64,000 nt of DNA, from positions 1,700,001 through 1,764,000 of the forward strand of contig NC_084774.1 of the NCBI RefSeq assembly GCF_028858725.1, given 5' to 3'. The stretch comes from Colius striatus (lineage: Eukaryota > Chordata > Aves > Coliiformes > Coliidae). This document shows positions 48,183 to 58,135 of this stretch, in pieces (position 1 is the first letter of the stretch; each line of letters starts with the position of its first letter). Position numbers and translations under genes: made by a program. A model generated the notes under the pieces. The model was not told the origin of the DNA. It saw only the letters and a program-made list of their open reading frames with translations, and ran no database searches.

Positions 48183-48612
48183 CTACGGGGTTTGTTCTCA
48201 AGGCAGTTATTCAATTGCACTTGAGATACTCCCGGACATGTCAGTTGAAGCAGCAAACTGGCTGTCTCGCTTGAAAAGAGCTCAAAAGCCGTGATCAACT
48301 TCAGCTTATTCCTCAAATACAGCACGTGAATTGCACTTCTAGACCTGAGAATTCTTGCTGCCAACTGACAATGATTGTAGTTCCCCTGACAGACAATTCT
48401 AGATCTCTTCTAGAATTGGGCCACAAAGCTGGAGAAATGCATTTCTTTCTGTTTCCCTCCCCTTTAGATTGCAGGTAAAATAGTGCCGCTTTCCCCAAGC
48501 CAGTGACGCACTGGAACTCATTTGGGACCTAAACTCCAGCAGCAGTTCAAGCACAGAAGTTCCTGGCGGTCACCAGAACATGATGAAGTTCCACTTCTCT
48601 TGTTGAACTCAC

Positions 48613-48722
48613 CGGGCAGAAGATCGCCTCGAGCGCCCACAGATGATGAACGTGGCACAAGGCAGGTGAGGTTTGATCCCACCGTCCCTGAGGTCGCTCT
48701 GCCTCGAAGTGACTGTCTGCTC
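48613..48722 (-). other. Candidate exon, unidentified
   Basis: Acceptor CGCTGTCCCCAG and donor CCCG/GTGAGT bracket 110 bases open in all three minus-strand frames. It could belong with the ferlin-like exon at 49.1 kb, but neither the frame nor the family is recognised. Confidence 0.25.
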
Positions 48723-49121
48723 CTGGGGACAGCGGTTGGCGCCTCTTGTTGCCATGGCAATAGGACAACAGAGCGGTCTCCTGGTTAGTGATGGCACACA
48801 GGGGATGGCCAGCATCAGCTTCAAGCTGAGGAATCCCAGGTCTGCACGAGCTGTAAGGACCGGCACGGCTCTGCTCTGGCTGAGACAGCTCTGGAGAGGC
48901 CGAGCAGAGAGAAAGCTAGCAGTGACTTAGGAAACCTCGTCAGGAAGGAAGGAGCCACCCTTCTTTCCAAGCCCCAGGAAGGAATCCAAAGGCTGAGCAT
49001 CTGCTCATCATCCTTCCATCAAATTGCCAATAAACAGTTTCTACTTCCCCAGTAGAACACTTAAAGCTCAGTGTGCCTCCTCCCCCACCTCTGCTGGTCA
49101 CTCAACAACCAGAGCACCCAC

Positions 49122-49210
49122 CTGTTACTGAAGACCTTGCTGCAGTTGTAAACCTTAATGGACAGCGTTTCTCCCACGGCCAGCTTCCCGTAGTGAGGCC
49201 AGCCAAAGAG
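49122..49210 (-). pseudogene. Orphan ferlin-like C2-domain exon
   Basis: An 89-base segment with acceptor GTTTGTTTGTAG and donor AACAG/GTGGGT encodes WPHYGKLAVGETLSIKVYNC then SKVFSNR. This fits the ferlin C2A pattern (W...L...E.L.I.V.NYSKVF.NR) in FER1L4/otoferlin-type proteins. No neighbouring ferlin exon was found, so it looks like a stray exon. FER1L4 lies near MMP24 in human 20q11, which fits. Recognition is from memory on 30 residues only. Confidence 0.42.
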
Positions 49211-49814
49211 CTACAAACAAACAGAGGGGAGAGAGACGACAGGTCATTCCCAGACACGCTTTCCCATGTTTCCCACGTGGCTCGTTGGTCTCCTCTGCAA
49301 GGTGACCAAACCACTGAGCATCACAAAAAGCCGCTGGGGCGGGCAGTTATTTTCCTGCTGGCCAGGGCAGACCCTGCAGCTCGCAATGGAGGAAGGGATG
49401 GGAAGGGAGTGAGAACCCCTCCAGCAGCACACAGCTGTAGGTCAGCTGCTAAAGCAGCCACAGCATCATCTGGAAAGAGGAGGATGCAGGTGCCTGCTGC
49501 GGTGGCTGAGCTGGTTGCAGGGTGAGACGGTGCATGAGGAAGGTACCATGGATGAGATCCCCTGAGGCTGCAATTCACCTCACACCCAAAGTGCCCAACT
49601 GCCTTGAGGCTGGCAAGAGGGAAAGGGCCCTCCTGCCCCTGAATCCTTCTCCTTTCTCCATGGAGCACAGAGGCATCCAGGCGGGATGGGAGAGATCCAG
49701 GTGCTGAGAATTCCCTGCTGCTCTGGTACAGCCAAGCTCTGACCGGCCGTGAGGAACATGGGCTGACGCTGCCCTGCGCCCCGGCCCCCTCCCACACCCC
49801 ACAGCCGCCACGTC

Positions 49815-49985
49815 CCATCCCATCCCATCCCATCCCATCCCATCCCATGCCACCCCACCCCATCCAATCCCATCCCATCCCATCCCATCCCATGCCACCC
49901 CACCCCACCCCATCCAATCCCATCCCATGCCACCCCATCCCATCCCATCCCATCCCATCCCATCCCATCCCATCCCATCCCATCG
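49815..49985. repeat. Pentanucleotide microsatellite (CCCAT)n
   Basis: About 170 bases of CATCC repeats with short interruptions (GCCACCCCACC). The minus strand, (GGGAT)n, has closely spaced GGG runs able to form G-quadruplexes. Confidence 0.97.
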
Positions 49986-50042
49986 ATGCTGTGGAGGGAC
50001 CCCCGTGCCCCGCACACCTCACTTTGCCCTCATCCCCCACTT

Positions 50043-50175
50043 TGCCCTCACCTCCCCTCTCTGCAGTGGGGGTTTCAGTTAGTCTGTTCCCGATAGCTTC
50101 TGTCCACAAACTCTTTACCGGGTCTTCACTGCAACCCCCTCCCCCTGTTACTAAGCCAAAAGCTGCTCCTTGCTA
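50043..50175 (-). repeat. LTR-like repeat, second copy (fossil)
   Basis: The reverse complement matches 6,120-6,190 (AGCAAGGAGCAGCTT and GCAGTGAAGACCC) joined directly to the match of 6,680-6,720 (GGGAACAGACTGACTGAAAC). The roughly 500 bases between them in the first copy are missing here. Same unassigned family. Confidence 0.5.
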
Positions 50176-50179
50176 AACC

Positions 50180-50789
50180 AGAACATGTATTTACATTTCT
50201 TCCATTCAGGAACAGAAAAGATCAAAGATACAAAGCAGGGGCAGGGAGGAGAATTGGTGTGAATGGCACAATCTCAAGGCACTGAGCACCCATAGCTGCA
50301 CGGCAGGGCCTGGGTGCTGACAGCTCTCTTCACCCCAGGGATCCAGGTTGCCAGCACCAGGCTGCAGTCTACACCTTCTTTATCTCTGGTGGTTTCAGAG
50401 GTGGCCATCCCTGCCATTTATAACAGGACACCAGCTGCTTGGGCACTTCAGCCAGAAGGGTCTGGGAAAGCGCTTCCCGGGGAGCCTGTGGAGACAGCAG
50501 GGAGAATGAACCAGAAATGCTGCACAGGAAGGAGCCATCGGGCCAGTGACAGCCCAGAGCACAGCCCCTGCCAGCCAGGTCTCACTCCCTGTCAGCCTCA
50601 GGGAGCACTGCTGAGGAGAACCATGTTTCCACCCCTGCACTGCTCCCACCTCAAGCCAAGGCTCACACAGCCTTTCTATATGGCCCTGATGAGGGTGGGA
50701 AACTACCCCAAGCACTAGCAATCCCTCTGTATACACACCATCCTGCTTCTCCTAAACCTGTGGTTATACAGGGACAAGCAGAATGGTTC
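50180..50789. other. Gene-free stretch, possibly LTR remnant
   Basis: No gene recognised. Lies downstream (minus sense) of the env fragment, so it may include decayed LTR sequence, but no diagnostic signal was seen. Confidence 0.3.
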
Positions 50790-51250
50790 AAAGTCACATT
50801 ATACCCTGGGGCCCCGGCATTGTTTCACAGTGACACGACTCAGGTGAACACAGTTCACAATCCCCCATCTTCTTCTTTATGGTATTGATTCGTGGTTTTG
50901 TTTCTAATCGAGTCAGTACTTGCCGAATTGGTATCAATTTCAGATCTTCTTTTGTTTTTAGTCTCATCAAGGAATGAGTTTTCTCCTTCCCTGGTTCTGA
51001 ATCAACGGGCCCTGCAGTTATCTGCATTCCTTGTGTAACCGAGTGTATTAATCTGGTAAAAAACAGGTATTAAACATGGAATTATTAAGAATCCTCCAAA
51101 TATCCCCAGTACTACTATCCCAAGGTTAGGAAGCCAATCACCGTTCATCAGGTTCCCCCCTCGTCCTCCCAGATCGATTCCATTGCAAGTCTGAACTGGA
51201 ACATGTGCAATTTCCTTCATTTTGTTACCAGTTGATAGAGAGTGTTTCCT
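50790..51250 (-). mobile_element. ERV env (transmembrane end) fossil fragment
   Basis: Minus-strand piece with a retroviral-type membrane-proximal tryptophan, a hydrophobic span (LGIVVLGIFGGFLIIPCLIP) and a short tail. It is broken, with no gag or pol nearby. Family uncertain, class I-like by overall form. Confidence 0.5.
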
Positions 51251-51286
51251 TCATCATCAATTTCTAATCAACACTTACTAAGACTA

Positions 51287-51605
51287 AATTTTAACTTGGG
51301 GGAGGTTTTGAGGGGATTTTGCGGTCCCCTTGGGGATTGGGGAGGGGTTTGAGGGGTTTTGGGGTCCCCTTGAGGCATTGGGGGGAGGTTTTGGGGTCCC
51401 CTGGGGGTTTTAGGGGTGGGTTGGGGGGTCTTTTGGGATTCCCTTGGGGCTTTGGGGGTGGTTTTGGGGGGCTTTTGGGGTCCCCTTGGGGCATTGGGGA
51501 GGGGTTTGAGGGTTTTTGGGGTCCCCTTGAGGCATTCGGGGAGTTTTAGGGTCCCCTTGGGGCATTGAGAGTGAGTTTTGGGGTCCCTTTGGGGCATTGG
51601 AGGGA
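51287..51605. repeat. G-rich minisatellite
   Basis: Degenerate tandem repeat of GGGGTCCCCTTGGGGCATTG with TTTGGGGG spacers on the plus strand. Proline-rich frames on the minus strand are artefacts. Dense GGGG runs suggest G-quadruplex potential. Confidence 0.85.
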
Positions 51606-51627
51606 CTTGGGCAGGGGCTTCCCCTAG

Positions 51628-51843
51628 AGAAGAGGTTTGGGGAGGCCCCGTTGTCCCCTTCCCACGCTGCTTTGCTCCACGGGCTGGAGGGGGCAGCGCT
51701 GGATCGCACCGAGGTGCTGGTGAGGGCTGGGGGCGTGGTCTGGAAGGGGGCGTGGCCTGATAGGGGCGTGGCCTGCTCTCTGATTGGTCACTTTCCCCCA
51801 CCCCCCGTAGGAGCTGCTGGAGCCCCGCCCCCCGCAGCACTAA
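51628..51843 (+). pseudogene. Candidate last two exons, AFG3/FtsH-like C-terminus
   Basis: Exon 51,628-51,719 (acceptor CTTCCCCTAG, donor GTGAGG) and exon 51,811-51,843 (acceptor CCCCCGTAG) join in phase to give HAALLHGLEGAALDRTEVL then ELLEPRPPQH and a stop. The pattern recalls the helical tail of AAA metalloproteases such as AFG3L2 and paraplegin (ALLEREVL...LLGPRP). Nothing upstream supports a full gene, as a minisatellite and ERV precede it. Low certainty. Confidence 0.3.
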
Positions 51844-51990
51844 GCCCCGCCCCCTCCCCTCTGTGACGTCACAGGCACAGGCAGCTCCTCGGCCAATCGC
51901 TGCCCTGCTGCTCCCCGCAGGCCGCGTGCTCCTGCAGCACAGGGAGGATGCTCCTGGCCGTGCTCCCGACAGCCTTGTGATGTCACAGAC
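51740..51990 (+). promoter_or_regulatory. CRE/CCAAT/GC-box promoter upstream of RING gene
   Basis: GC boxes (CCCCGCCCCC), a perfect CRE TGACGTCA at 51,864-51,871, CCAAT at 51,892 and a near-CRE TGATGTCA at 51,978 lie 270-400 bases before the RING start codon. Confidence 0.45.
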
Positions 51991-52255
51991 AGTCACAGGC
52001 CCCTGTGGGACACGGCAGCAGCCCAGCTGCAGACTGCCCAGCACACGGCAGACGTCGAGCCCTGGAGGCAGCAGCGAGCCCTCGAGTCCTGCCCTCAGCA
52101 GCCAGACGTCGGCACGTGCCTGAGGAGCCGCCGAGTCGCAGCAGCAGCGCCTGAAGCCTTTGAGTCCCACCGGTGGCAGCCGGCGAGTTCTGCCTGCGGT
52201 GGCTGAGATCCCGACCCGCCAGCAGCTGAGAGGACAGCAAGTGCCAGCAGCGGCC

Positions 52256-52816
52256 ATGGAGGTGCCCAGGCAGGAGCAGAGGGACGGCTGTCCCGTCTGC
52301 CTCGGTCCCCTGCAACGGCCCTGTGCCCTGGAGCCGTGCTGGCACGCCTTGTGCCAGGCCTGTGCCCAGCGCTGGGCCGCCGCCCACTGCCCGCTGTGCC
52401 ACCAGCCCATCCTGGCCCTCTGCCTCCTGCCTGCAGAGGAGGGCGACGCCGGGGGGGCCCGGCAGCCTCACGGCCGCCTCCGTCCCGCCGCGGGGCCGGG
52501 ACCGCGGCCGCAGGGGCGACGGCGACGGGGGCCCAGAGGGCAGCGGGGCCGGAGAGCCGGGGCTGAGCGTGGGCAGCGCGGCCCCGCCGGGCTGCAGGAC
52601 AGGCGCAGGCGGCCCCGCCACGTGCCGTGGCCCCGCCAGGAGCCGCTGTGGCTGCGGCGGCTCCTGGACCACGAGCTGGGCTCCGGGGATCACAGCAGGG
52701 ACCGGCAGCTCAGCTTCCTGCTGGCGCGCCGCCGAGATCCCGCCTGGCTGCGGCGGCTCCTGGACTATGTGCTGAGCTCCGAGGACTACGCTCAGCTGCG
52801 CTGGCTGCGCTCCTGA
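52256..52816 (+). CDS. Single-exon RING-finger protein, Topors-like
   Basis: The 186-residue reading frame starts at an ATG in strong context (CGGCCATGG); an in-frame ATG at 52,160 would add 32 residues. A compact C3HC4 RING (residues about 10-50) reads CPVCL, EPCWHALCQAC and CPLCHQP, so an E3 ubiquitin-ligase role is likely. Its form and spacing resemble TOPORS. After an Arg/Gly/Pro-rich linker the C-terminus has two related segments, LWLRRLLDHELGSGDH and AWLRRLLDYVLSSEDY, like the helix pair after the RING in TOPORS-related proteins. It is intronless, with a possible ATTAAA at 53,113. A retrogene-derived functional gene is plausible. A longer frame on the opposite strand is a GC shadow. Confidence 0.68.
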   Translation: MEVPRQEQRDGCPVCLGPLQRPCALEPCWHALCQACAQRWAAAHCPLCHQPILALCLLPAEEGDAGGARQPHGRLRPAAGPGPRPQGRRRRGPRGQRGRRAGAERGQRGPAGLQDRRRRPRHVPWPRQEPLWLRRLLDHELGSGDHSRDRQLSFLLARRRDPAWLRRLLDYVLSSEDYAQLRWLRS

Positions 52817-53112
52817 CACACAAACATCTCCCTCTGAATCGGCCCCCGGCGCAGGCTGAGAGGGGCCAGGCCGGGTTCCTTCTGTGCGCCTTGGCTCATG
52901 GCTGCAGCACGCTGAGAGTGGCCACAGGCACTGCGGGAGCCTCTCCTCGGGAGCCTGAGGACACGGCAGCACAGTCCACGCGTGACAACTGCGGCCTTTC
53001 CATCGGGACTGAGCGTGGGGCTGCAGGCACTGAGCCCTTGCACCTGCCATCGCTCCTTTGCTGCTTTCCTTTGCTGCTCTTACAACGCTTTGTTCTCTCC
53101 TCGTGGTGTTTT

Positions 53113-53118
53113 ATTAAA
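53113..53118 (+). terminator. Possible poly(A) signal of RING gene
   Basis: ATTAAA about 300 bases after the stop codon at 52,816. Confidence 0.35.
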
Positions 53119-53570
53119 CTCTCCTTATCTCAACCCACAAAGCTTCATCTTTTCCTCCCGATTCTCCTCCTTGCCCTGCTGAGGTGGGGCGCAGTGAACA
53201 ACTGCAGGCTTTGCTTATTGTCAGCTGGCTTTAAATCACAGCAGCCTTTGGAGCCTTTTCAGTGTGGGAGCAATCTCGAGATGTTTGCAGTGAGTCTGCT
53301 CAGCCCAGACTGAAACAGCCCGGCTGCAGCCCAGAAAGATTCAGCCAACGGTGCGCAGTTACGGCAAGAGGAAAGCACCCAGGCTCTGGCGCCTCGAGGG
53401 GAATCAGTGCTGCAAGGAGAGAAGAACAGGGAGAGAGGAACACTGCAGGAAGCAGCTGGGGACCCGGGGCAGTGGGGCAGAAGAGGGTGTGGGGCACAGA
53501 CCAGTCCGGAGCTCAGCTGCCCTTTCCATCTCAGCATTCTAGTGGTTCTCCCTCAGAATCTTTTTTCAAA

Positions 53571-54235
53571 GAATCACAGCACGGTGGGGGTTAAAGGGAC
53601 CTGTAGAGCTCATCCAGTCCAACCCCCTGCAGAAGCAGCTCCCATCTACATCAGGTCACGCGGGAACATGTCATGCAGGAGGTCTTGAAGCCCTCCAAGG
53701 AAGGAGCCTCCTCACCCTCCCTGGGCAGCCTGGGCCAGGGCTCCCTCATCTCACAGGGAAACAGTTTGTCCTTATGTTGAAATGGAAACTTTTGTTCCAG
53801 CTTCATCCCATCAGCCCTTGTCCTGTTGCTAGATACCATCGAAAAAAGTGCTGCCCCAACCTCCTGACACCCACCAGTGAGATATTTGTCACTATTAATG
53901 AGATCCCCCCTCAGTCTCCTCCAGGCTGAACAGCCCCAGGTCCCGCAGCCTTTCCTCATAAGGAAGATGCTCCAGTCCCCTCAGCATCCTGGTGGCCCTG
54001 CACTGGCCTCTCTCCAGGAGTTCTACCCTTGGCAGAGTAGAGGAGGAGCAGAACCTCCCTCAACCAGCACTCCCAGGTCTGTGTCTGCAGAGCTGCTCTC
54101 CAGCAGGTCACCCCCAGCCTGTCCTGGTGCAGGGGGTTGTTCCTTCCCAGCTGCAGGATTCTGCCCTTGTCCTTGTTGAACCTCGTGAGGTTTCTCTCTG
54201 CCCAACTCTCAGCCTGTCCTGATGTCACTGAATGG
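53571..54235 (-). mobile_element. CR1 LINE 3' region
   Basis: Antisense CR1: AATCACAGCACGGTGGGGGT, CCAACCCCCTGCAGAAGCAG, CCCTGGGCAGCCTGGGCCAG and CCCCTCAGTCTCCTCCAGGC, continuing to the segment with CAGCCTGTCCTGATGTCACT. Confidence 0.9.
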
Positions 54236-54780
54236 CAGCACTGAATGCAGTGACACTGGCCTTGCTCCAGCCCTCAGGCACCTCACCTGTCCTCCATGGT
54301 TGTTCAAACATGATGGAGAGAGGCTTAGCAATCGCATCAGCAGCTCCCGCAGCATTCTTGGACGCATCCCATTGGGACCCATTGACTTATGAGTGTTAAG
54401 CTCAGCCAACAAGCTTTTTACCTCTTCCTCTTCCACCCAGGGCAAGTCCTCTGCTGTCCAGGCCAGGCGACTGTCCTTGCTGGACTGGGCTTCCCCAGGG
54501 CCGGCCGTGGCCGTAAAGACCGAAGCAAAGGCGGCATTCAGTACTTCGGGCTCCTCTGCGTCCTCGGTCACCAGGGCACCCTCTGTGTTCAGCAGGGGGC
54601 CCACATTCCCCCTCAGCTTCCTTTTACTACCAATGTGCCTGAAAAACCCCTTCTTGTTTTCCTTAACTGTCCTGGCTAGATTTGATTGTAGAAGGGCTTC
54701 AGCCTTCCTGGTTGCACCCCTGCGAGCTCTGGCCAAGAGCTCAGAATCAAGTAACAGCTGCTTGGAAGCAAGAGGGAAAA
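54236..54780 (-). mobile_element. CR1 LINE ORF2 segment
   Basis: The minus-strand frame resembles CR1 endonuclease/RT ORF: KKGFFRHIGSKRKLRGNVGP, then LVTEDAEEPEVLNAAFASVF and LAELNTHKSMGPNGM, the last matching the conserved start of the RT domain. It is probably the same element as the adjoining 3' region; the expected middle of ORF2 is missing. Confidence 0.82.
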
Positions 54781-54879
54781 TATGTTGGGTATCATTTTGT
54801 CCTTGTTAATTCTTTCTAGACCGAAATAGGAAGAGTTTATCACGAGAAATGCTTTTCCTTGATTTCAGAAATAGCTTTA

Positions 54880-56152
54880 ATCCATTCTTTATTACTGGTT
54901 TTGTAAGAAACTGAAGAACGCCTCAAAGATGCCACAACAACATTAAGCAAAAGCAGCAGCAGAGCCCATCAGGAAAAACTGTCAAGAAATGATAAACCCC
55001 TATCAAGTTGGCACATTTTCTGAGGAGGTGAAATGCGTTTACTTCAGCAGCTGAGTGTTCTTCATCCCTCTCTATCCTCAGCTGGAGCAGGGAAGAATTA
55101 TCCCGTGCCAGAGACAGCACTGAGATGTGGAGTCGCTGGTTTCCTGACTTGGAAAGTAAAGCTGTCCTTAAGAGGATCCTTTGTCCTTCTCTCCTCCCCC
55201 GTATACAGAAGGGGATTTGGCTTGCTGGTAGTGCCCAGGCTTTCCTTCACAAAGGGTTTGGGAACACTCACCCTCTTTTGCAGCTGGCAGAGGCAAAGGG
55301 ATCGTGCATTTTGGAGTGTGCAGCCATGAGTGCTTCAAGACTTCATCTACGCACAACCTCTGAGCCACGACGGGCGGGAGCAAGCGGTGAACGAGATCCC
55401 TGCACTCTGCAGTCAGATGTTTGGACTGGGGAAGGGGATCCGCTGTCGTTTCTGAACACGGGTCATTTTGCTGACGTTGGAATCATCGAAAGGCAACGAA
55501 GCCCAGACCATTGAGTACAGGCTGACACCCAGAGTCCATGTGTCAGCAATCCTGGGGTCAGAGGGAATTTCCTCCAGCACTTCAGGGGCTGCGTACGCAG
55601 GAGAACAACAGAAGGTTTGGCTGAGAACAATTCTGCCATTTTCCTCCCGAGACAGGAGTTTGGAAAAGCCAAAGTCTGCCAGCTTGACATTGAGATGTGC
55701 ATGGAGAGGGATGTTCTCACATTGCAGCTCCCTGTGAGCAACGTCCAAGTCGTGGCAATACTTGATGGCAGATGCCAGCTGCTGAAACTTGGTGCCAGTG
55801 ATGTCCTCTGTCATAGCTCCTGTGATCCCCATGTAGTCCAGGAGGTCTCCCTTTTCCCCCAGCTCCAACACTCTGTACACTTTCCTAGCTGGTGTCTGAA
55901 AAATCTCAAAGGTTTTGGTGATTGAGGGGTGCTGCAAACATCTCAATGCCTCGATTTCCCTGGGCAGAAATCTTTCCAGGAAGTGCTGAGTAGCTTTTCT
56001 CTTGTTGATTATCTTGACGGCCACGTTGCGTTTCAGCTGGACACAGTGGGCAGATTTCACTTTCCCATAAGAACCTTCTCCGAGTGTCTTTCTCAGGCTG
56101 TAGCCTTTCTTTGCCAGCGCCACAGCATCAGACATGGTGGGAGAGCTGGGGA
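54880..56152 (-). pseudogene. TSSK-like kinase copy inserted in an MROH-like intron
   Basis: Testis-specific serine kinases (TSSK1/2/3/6) act in spermiogenesis. The reading frame from 56,135 keeps the G-loop GEGSYGKVKSA (residues 19-29), the VAIK-type lysine (K41), KYCHDLDV, DFGFSK and SPAYAAPEVL. The catalytic loop reads HRELQCEN instead of HRDLKCEN, so both the catalytic Asp and the following Lys are lost. One frameshift near 55,415 separates the last part (CVDEVLKHSW). AATAAA at 54,888-54,893 ends a 3' untranslated stretch. There are no introns, so a retrocopy is likely, but no poly(A) tract is visible. The insertion point is about 56,152, where identity with the 30-kb MROH intron stops. 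Confidence 0.8.
54888..54893 (-). terminator. Poly(A) signal of the TSSK-like copy
   Basis: AATAAA on the minus strand about 275 bases after the kinase tail ends. Confidence 0.45.
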
Positions 56153-56649
56153 AGCCCAAAACCATCCTCCCCACAGATGCCACCGAAGCTCCCAGCAGCT
56201 CCTCACATCATCAAAGAACCGTGGCAGCTCTTCACAGAGCTTCATGATCGTGGGCTTGGGGTCTCGTTTCTTCACGGCTCCAAACACCCTCCTCAAGACG
56301 GCCAAAGCCTTCGCCTTGACATCAGTGCTGGCATGTGCCATGAGCTCCAAGATATCAGGCACCAGCAAGCTGATGGTCCTGGCCTGGGAGGGGAAAGCGG
56401 TTGTGGTGAAGCCACAGCAGCCCTTTTTGCCCCCAGAACTCAGAGGCTGTGCTTGGCTGGATCAGCACATACCGTCTTGGTGTCCTCACACAAGGTGAGG
56501 AGGGCTGTGAGCACCAGGGGCAGCATCGGGCTGCGAGGCCACCTGAGGAAGTGACAAAACTTGTAGATGGAGGTGAAGTTGATGCCAGGGTGAGCCCCAG
56601 CCAGGATCTGCAGGGGCAGGAGAGGCACTGAGGAGGGCTGGGAGGAGTT

Positions 56650-56775
56650 GGAGGGGAAAAGTGGGATTTTGGTGGCGTTCTGAGGAGAAAGGTGAGGGTT
56701 TGGGTGCATTTTGAGGCGAAAGGTGAGGGTGTGGGGGTGTTTTGAGGGGAAAGGTGAGGGTTTGGGGCCATTTTG
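56650..56775. repeat. Short A/T-phased minisatellite in MROH-like intron
   Basis: Several units of GTTTTGAGGGGAAAGGTGAG type, the same family as the inverted arrays. Confidence 0.75.
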
Positions 56776-56799
56776 ACAGCAGAAGCTTTCTGCTGAGAT

Positions 56800-56868
56800 C
56801 AGCTAGGCTTGACGAGGGGCTTGGGCTGGATGATCCCTGAAGATTCCCTTCCCACCCCTAGCACTCCA
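56800..56868 (+). mobile_element. CR1 LINE 3' scrap
   Basis: GGGGCTTGGGCTGGATGATC followed by CCCTTCCCACCCCTA resembles the last bases of a sense CR1. Confidence 0.5.
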
Positions 56869-57619
56869 CGTGGCACTGAGTCCCCACTCACAGCCAGGGG
56901 GTAGATGTAGGTGTCTTCCACGTGGGAGCTGAACACCTTCCGGAACAGCCTGTGCTGGAGCAGCGCCAGCATCTCCTTCAAGGCTGAACACAGTAGTTTG
57001 GGCGTGGAGAATATCACCTCCAACATGGCCATGGCAGCCCTGCGGGAGGCAGCGGCAGGGTTGGCTCCAGGTGCCTCTTGGCACCTTCCCCCTCCCTCTT
57101 GGGACACTCAGGAGGAAGGTTGAGGTGGTTTTCCTCACGGGGTGGGAAGGAGGAGGCTCGGCTCATGGGGCTGGGAGGCGTGGGGACGGTGTGAAGGAGA
57201 ACAAAGGTGTGGCCATGCCGACCCGTCCTCCTCTAAAGCTCCTGCCCCTCTCCCAGCCCCCTCTGCCGCTTTGGAAAGGCCTCGGGTGGGTTCAGGGAGG
57301 AGGAAAGCCAACCTCGGGGCAAACTTACATCCCAAAGCCAGGAGCTCGGGTTTCTCACGACGGCGTCCAGGACGGCTTTGTGCTTCTGGGGCACTTGGTC
57401 TCCTCCCAAGGCCTCAATGATCCAGACGACCACCTCTGTCTTCTCAGTAGGCGAGAGCTGTTCCTCCAGCAGCTCGGCTGAGCAGCACAGCTTGAGAGCT
57501 GGGCTGGTGTAAAGGACCTGGAGGGAGGTTGACAGCGGTACTGAGCGACAGGAGGAAACGAGCCCAGACTTGTCCCAGGGGAGCTTGAGCCTGGAGATGG
57601 GGAAGAGGGTTCTGAAGGA

Positions 57620-58135
57620 GTCTGGAGGCCAAGTGTGGGGTTTTGGGGGAGTTCTGAGGCCAAAAGAAGACTTTTGAGGGCATAAGATGGGTTTTGGGGA
57701 AGTTTTGAAGCCAAAAGTTGGCTTTTGGTGAAGTTTTGAAGGTAAAAGGTGTGTTTTTGGGGAGTTTTGAGGGCAAAAGTGGAGTTTAAAGGGAAAATGT
57801 TGGGTTTTGGTGGGGTTTTGAGGCCAAAAGTTGAGTTTTAAGGGCAACAGTGGAGTTTTGAGGGCAAATACTGGGTTTTGGAGGTGTTTTGAGGGCAACA
57901 GTGGAGTTTTAAGGGCAAAAGTTGGTTTTTGGTGGTGTTTTGAGGGGAAAAGTTGGGTTTTGGTGGAGCTTTGAGGACAAAAGTAGAGTTTAAAGGGCAA
58001 AAGTTGGGTTTTGGTGGAGGTTTGAGGGCAAAAGTGGGCTTTTGAGAGCAAAAGTTGGGTTGTGGTGTGGTTTTGAGGGCAAAAGTTGAGCTTTGGGGGC
58101 CAAAGTGGGGTTTTGCTGAACTTGTAAGGGCAAAA
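57620..58135. repeat. A/T-phased minisatellite in MROH-like intron
   Basis: About 500 bases of GTTTTGGTGGAGTTTTGAGG and GGCAAAAGTTGGGTTTTGGT units in one orientation, the same family as the right arms at 43.2 and 59.7 kb. Confidence 0.88.

Noticed and set aside
49321-50109. MGWDG-repeat protein of over 200 codons
   Set aside because: Translation of the CCCAT pentanucleotide microsatellite.
51268-53050. Long minus-strand frames opposite the RING gene and G-rich array
   Set aside because: Low-complexity Pro/Gly shadows; the plus strand has the recognisable RING domain and promoter.
56084-56554. Plus-strand frame of 156 codons
   Set aside because: Antisense shadow of the MROH-like exons on the minus strand.
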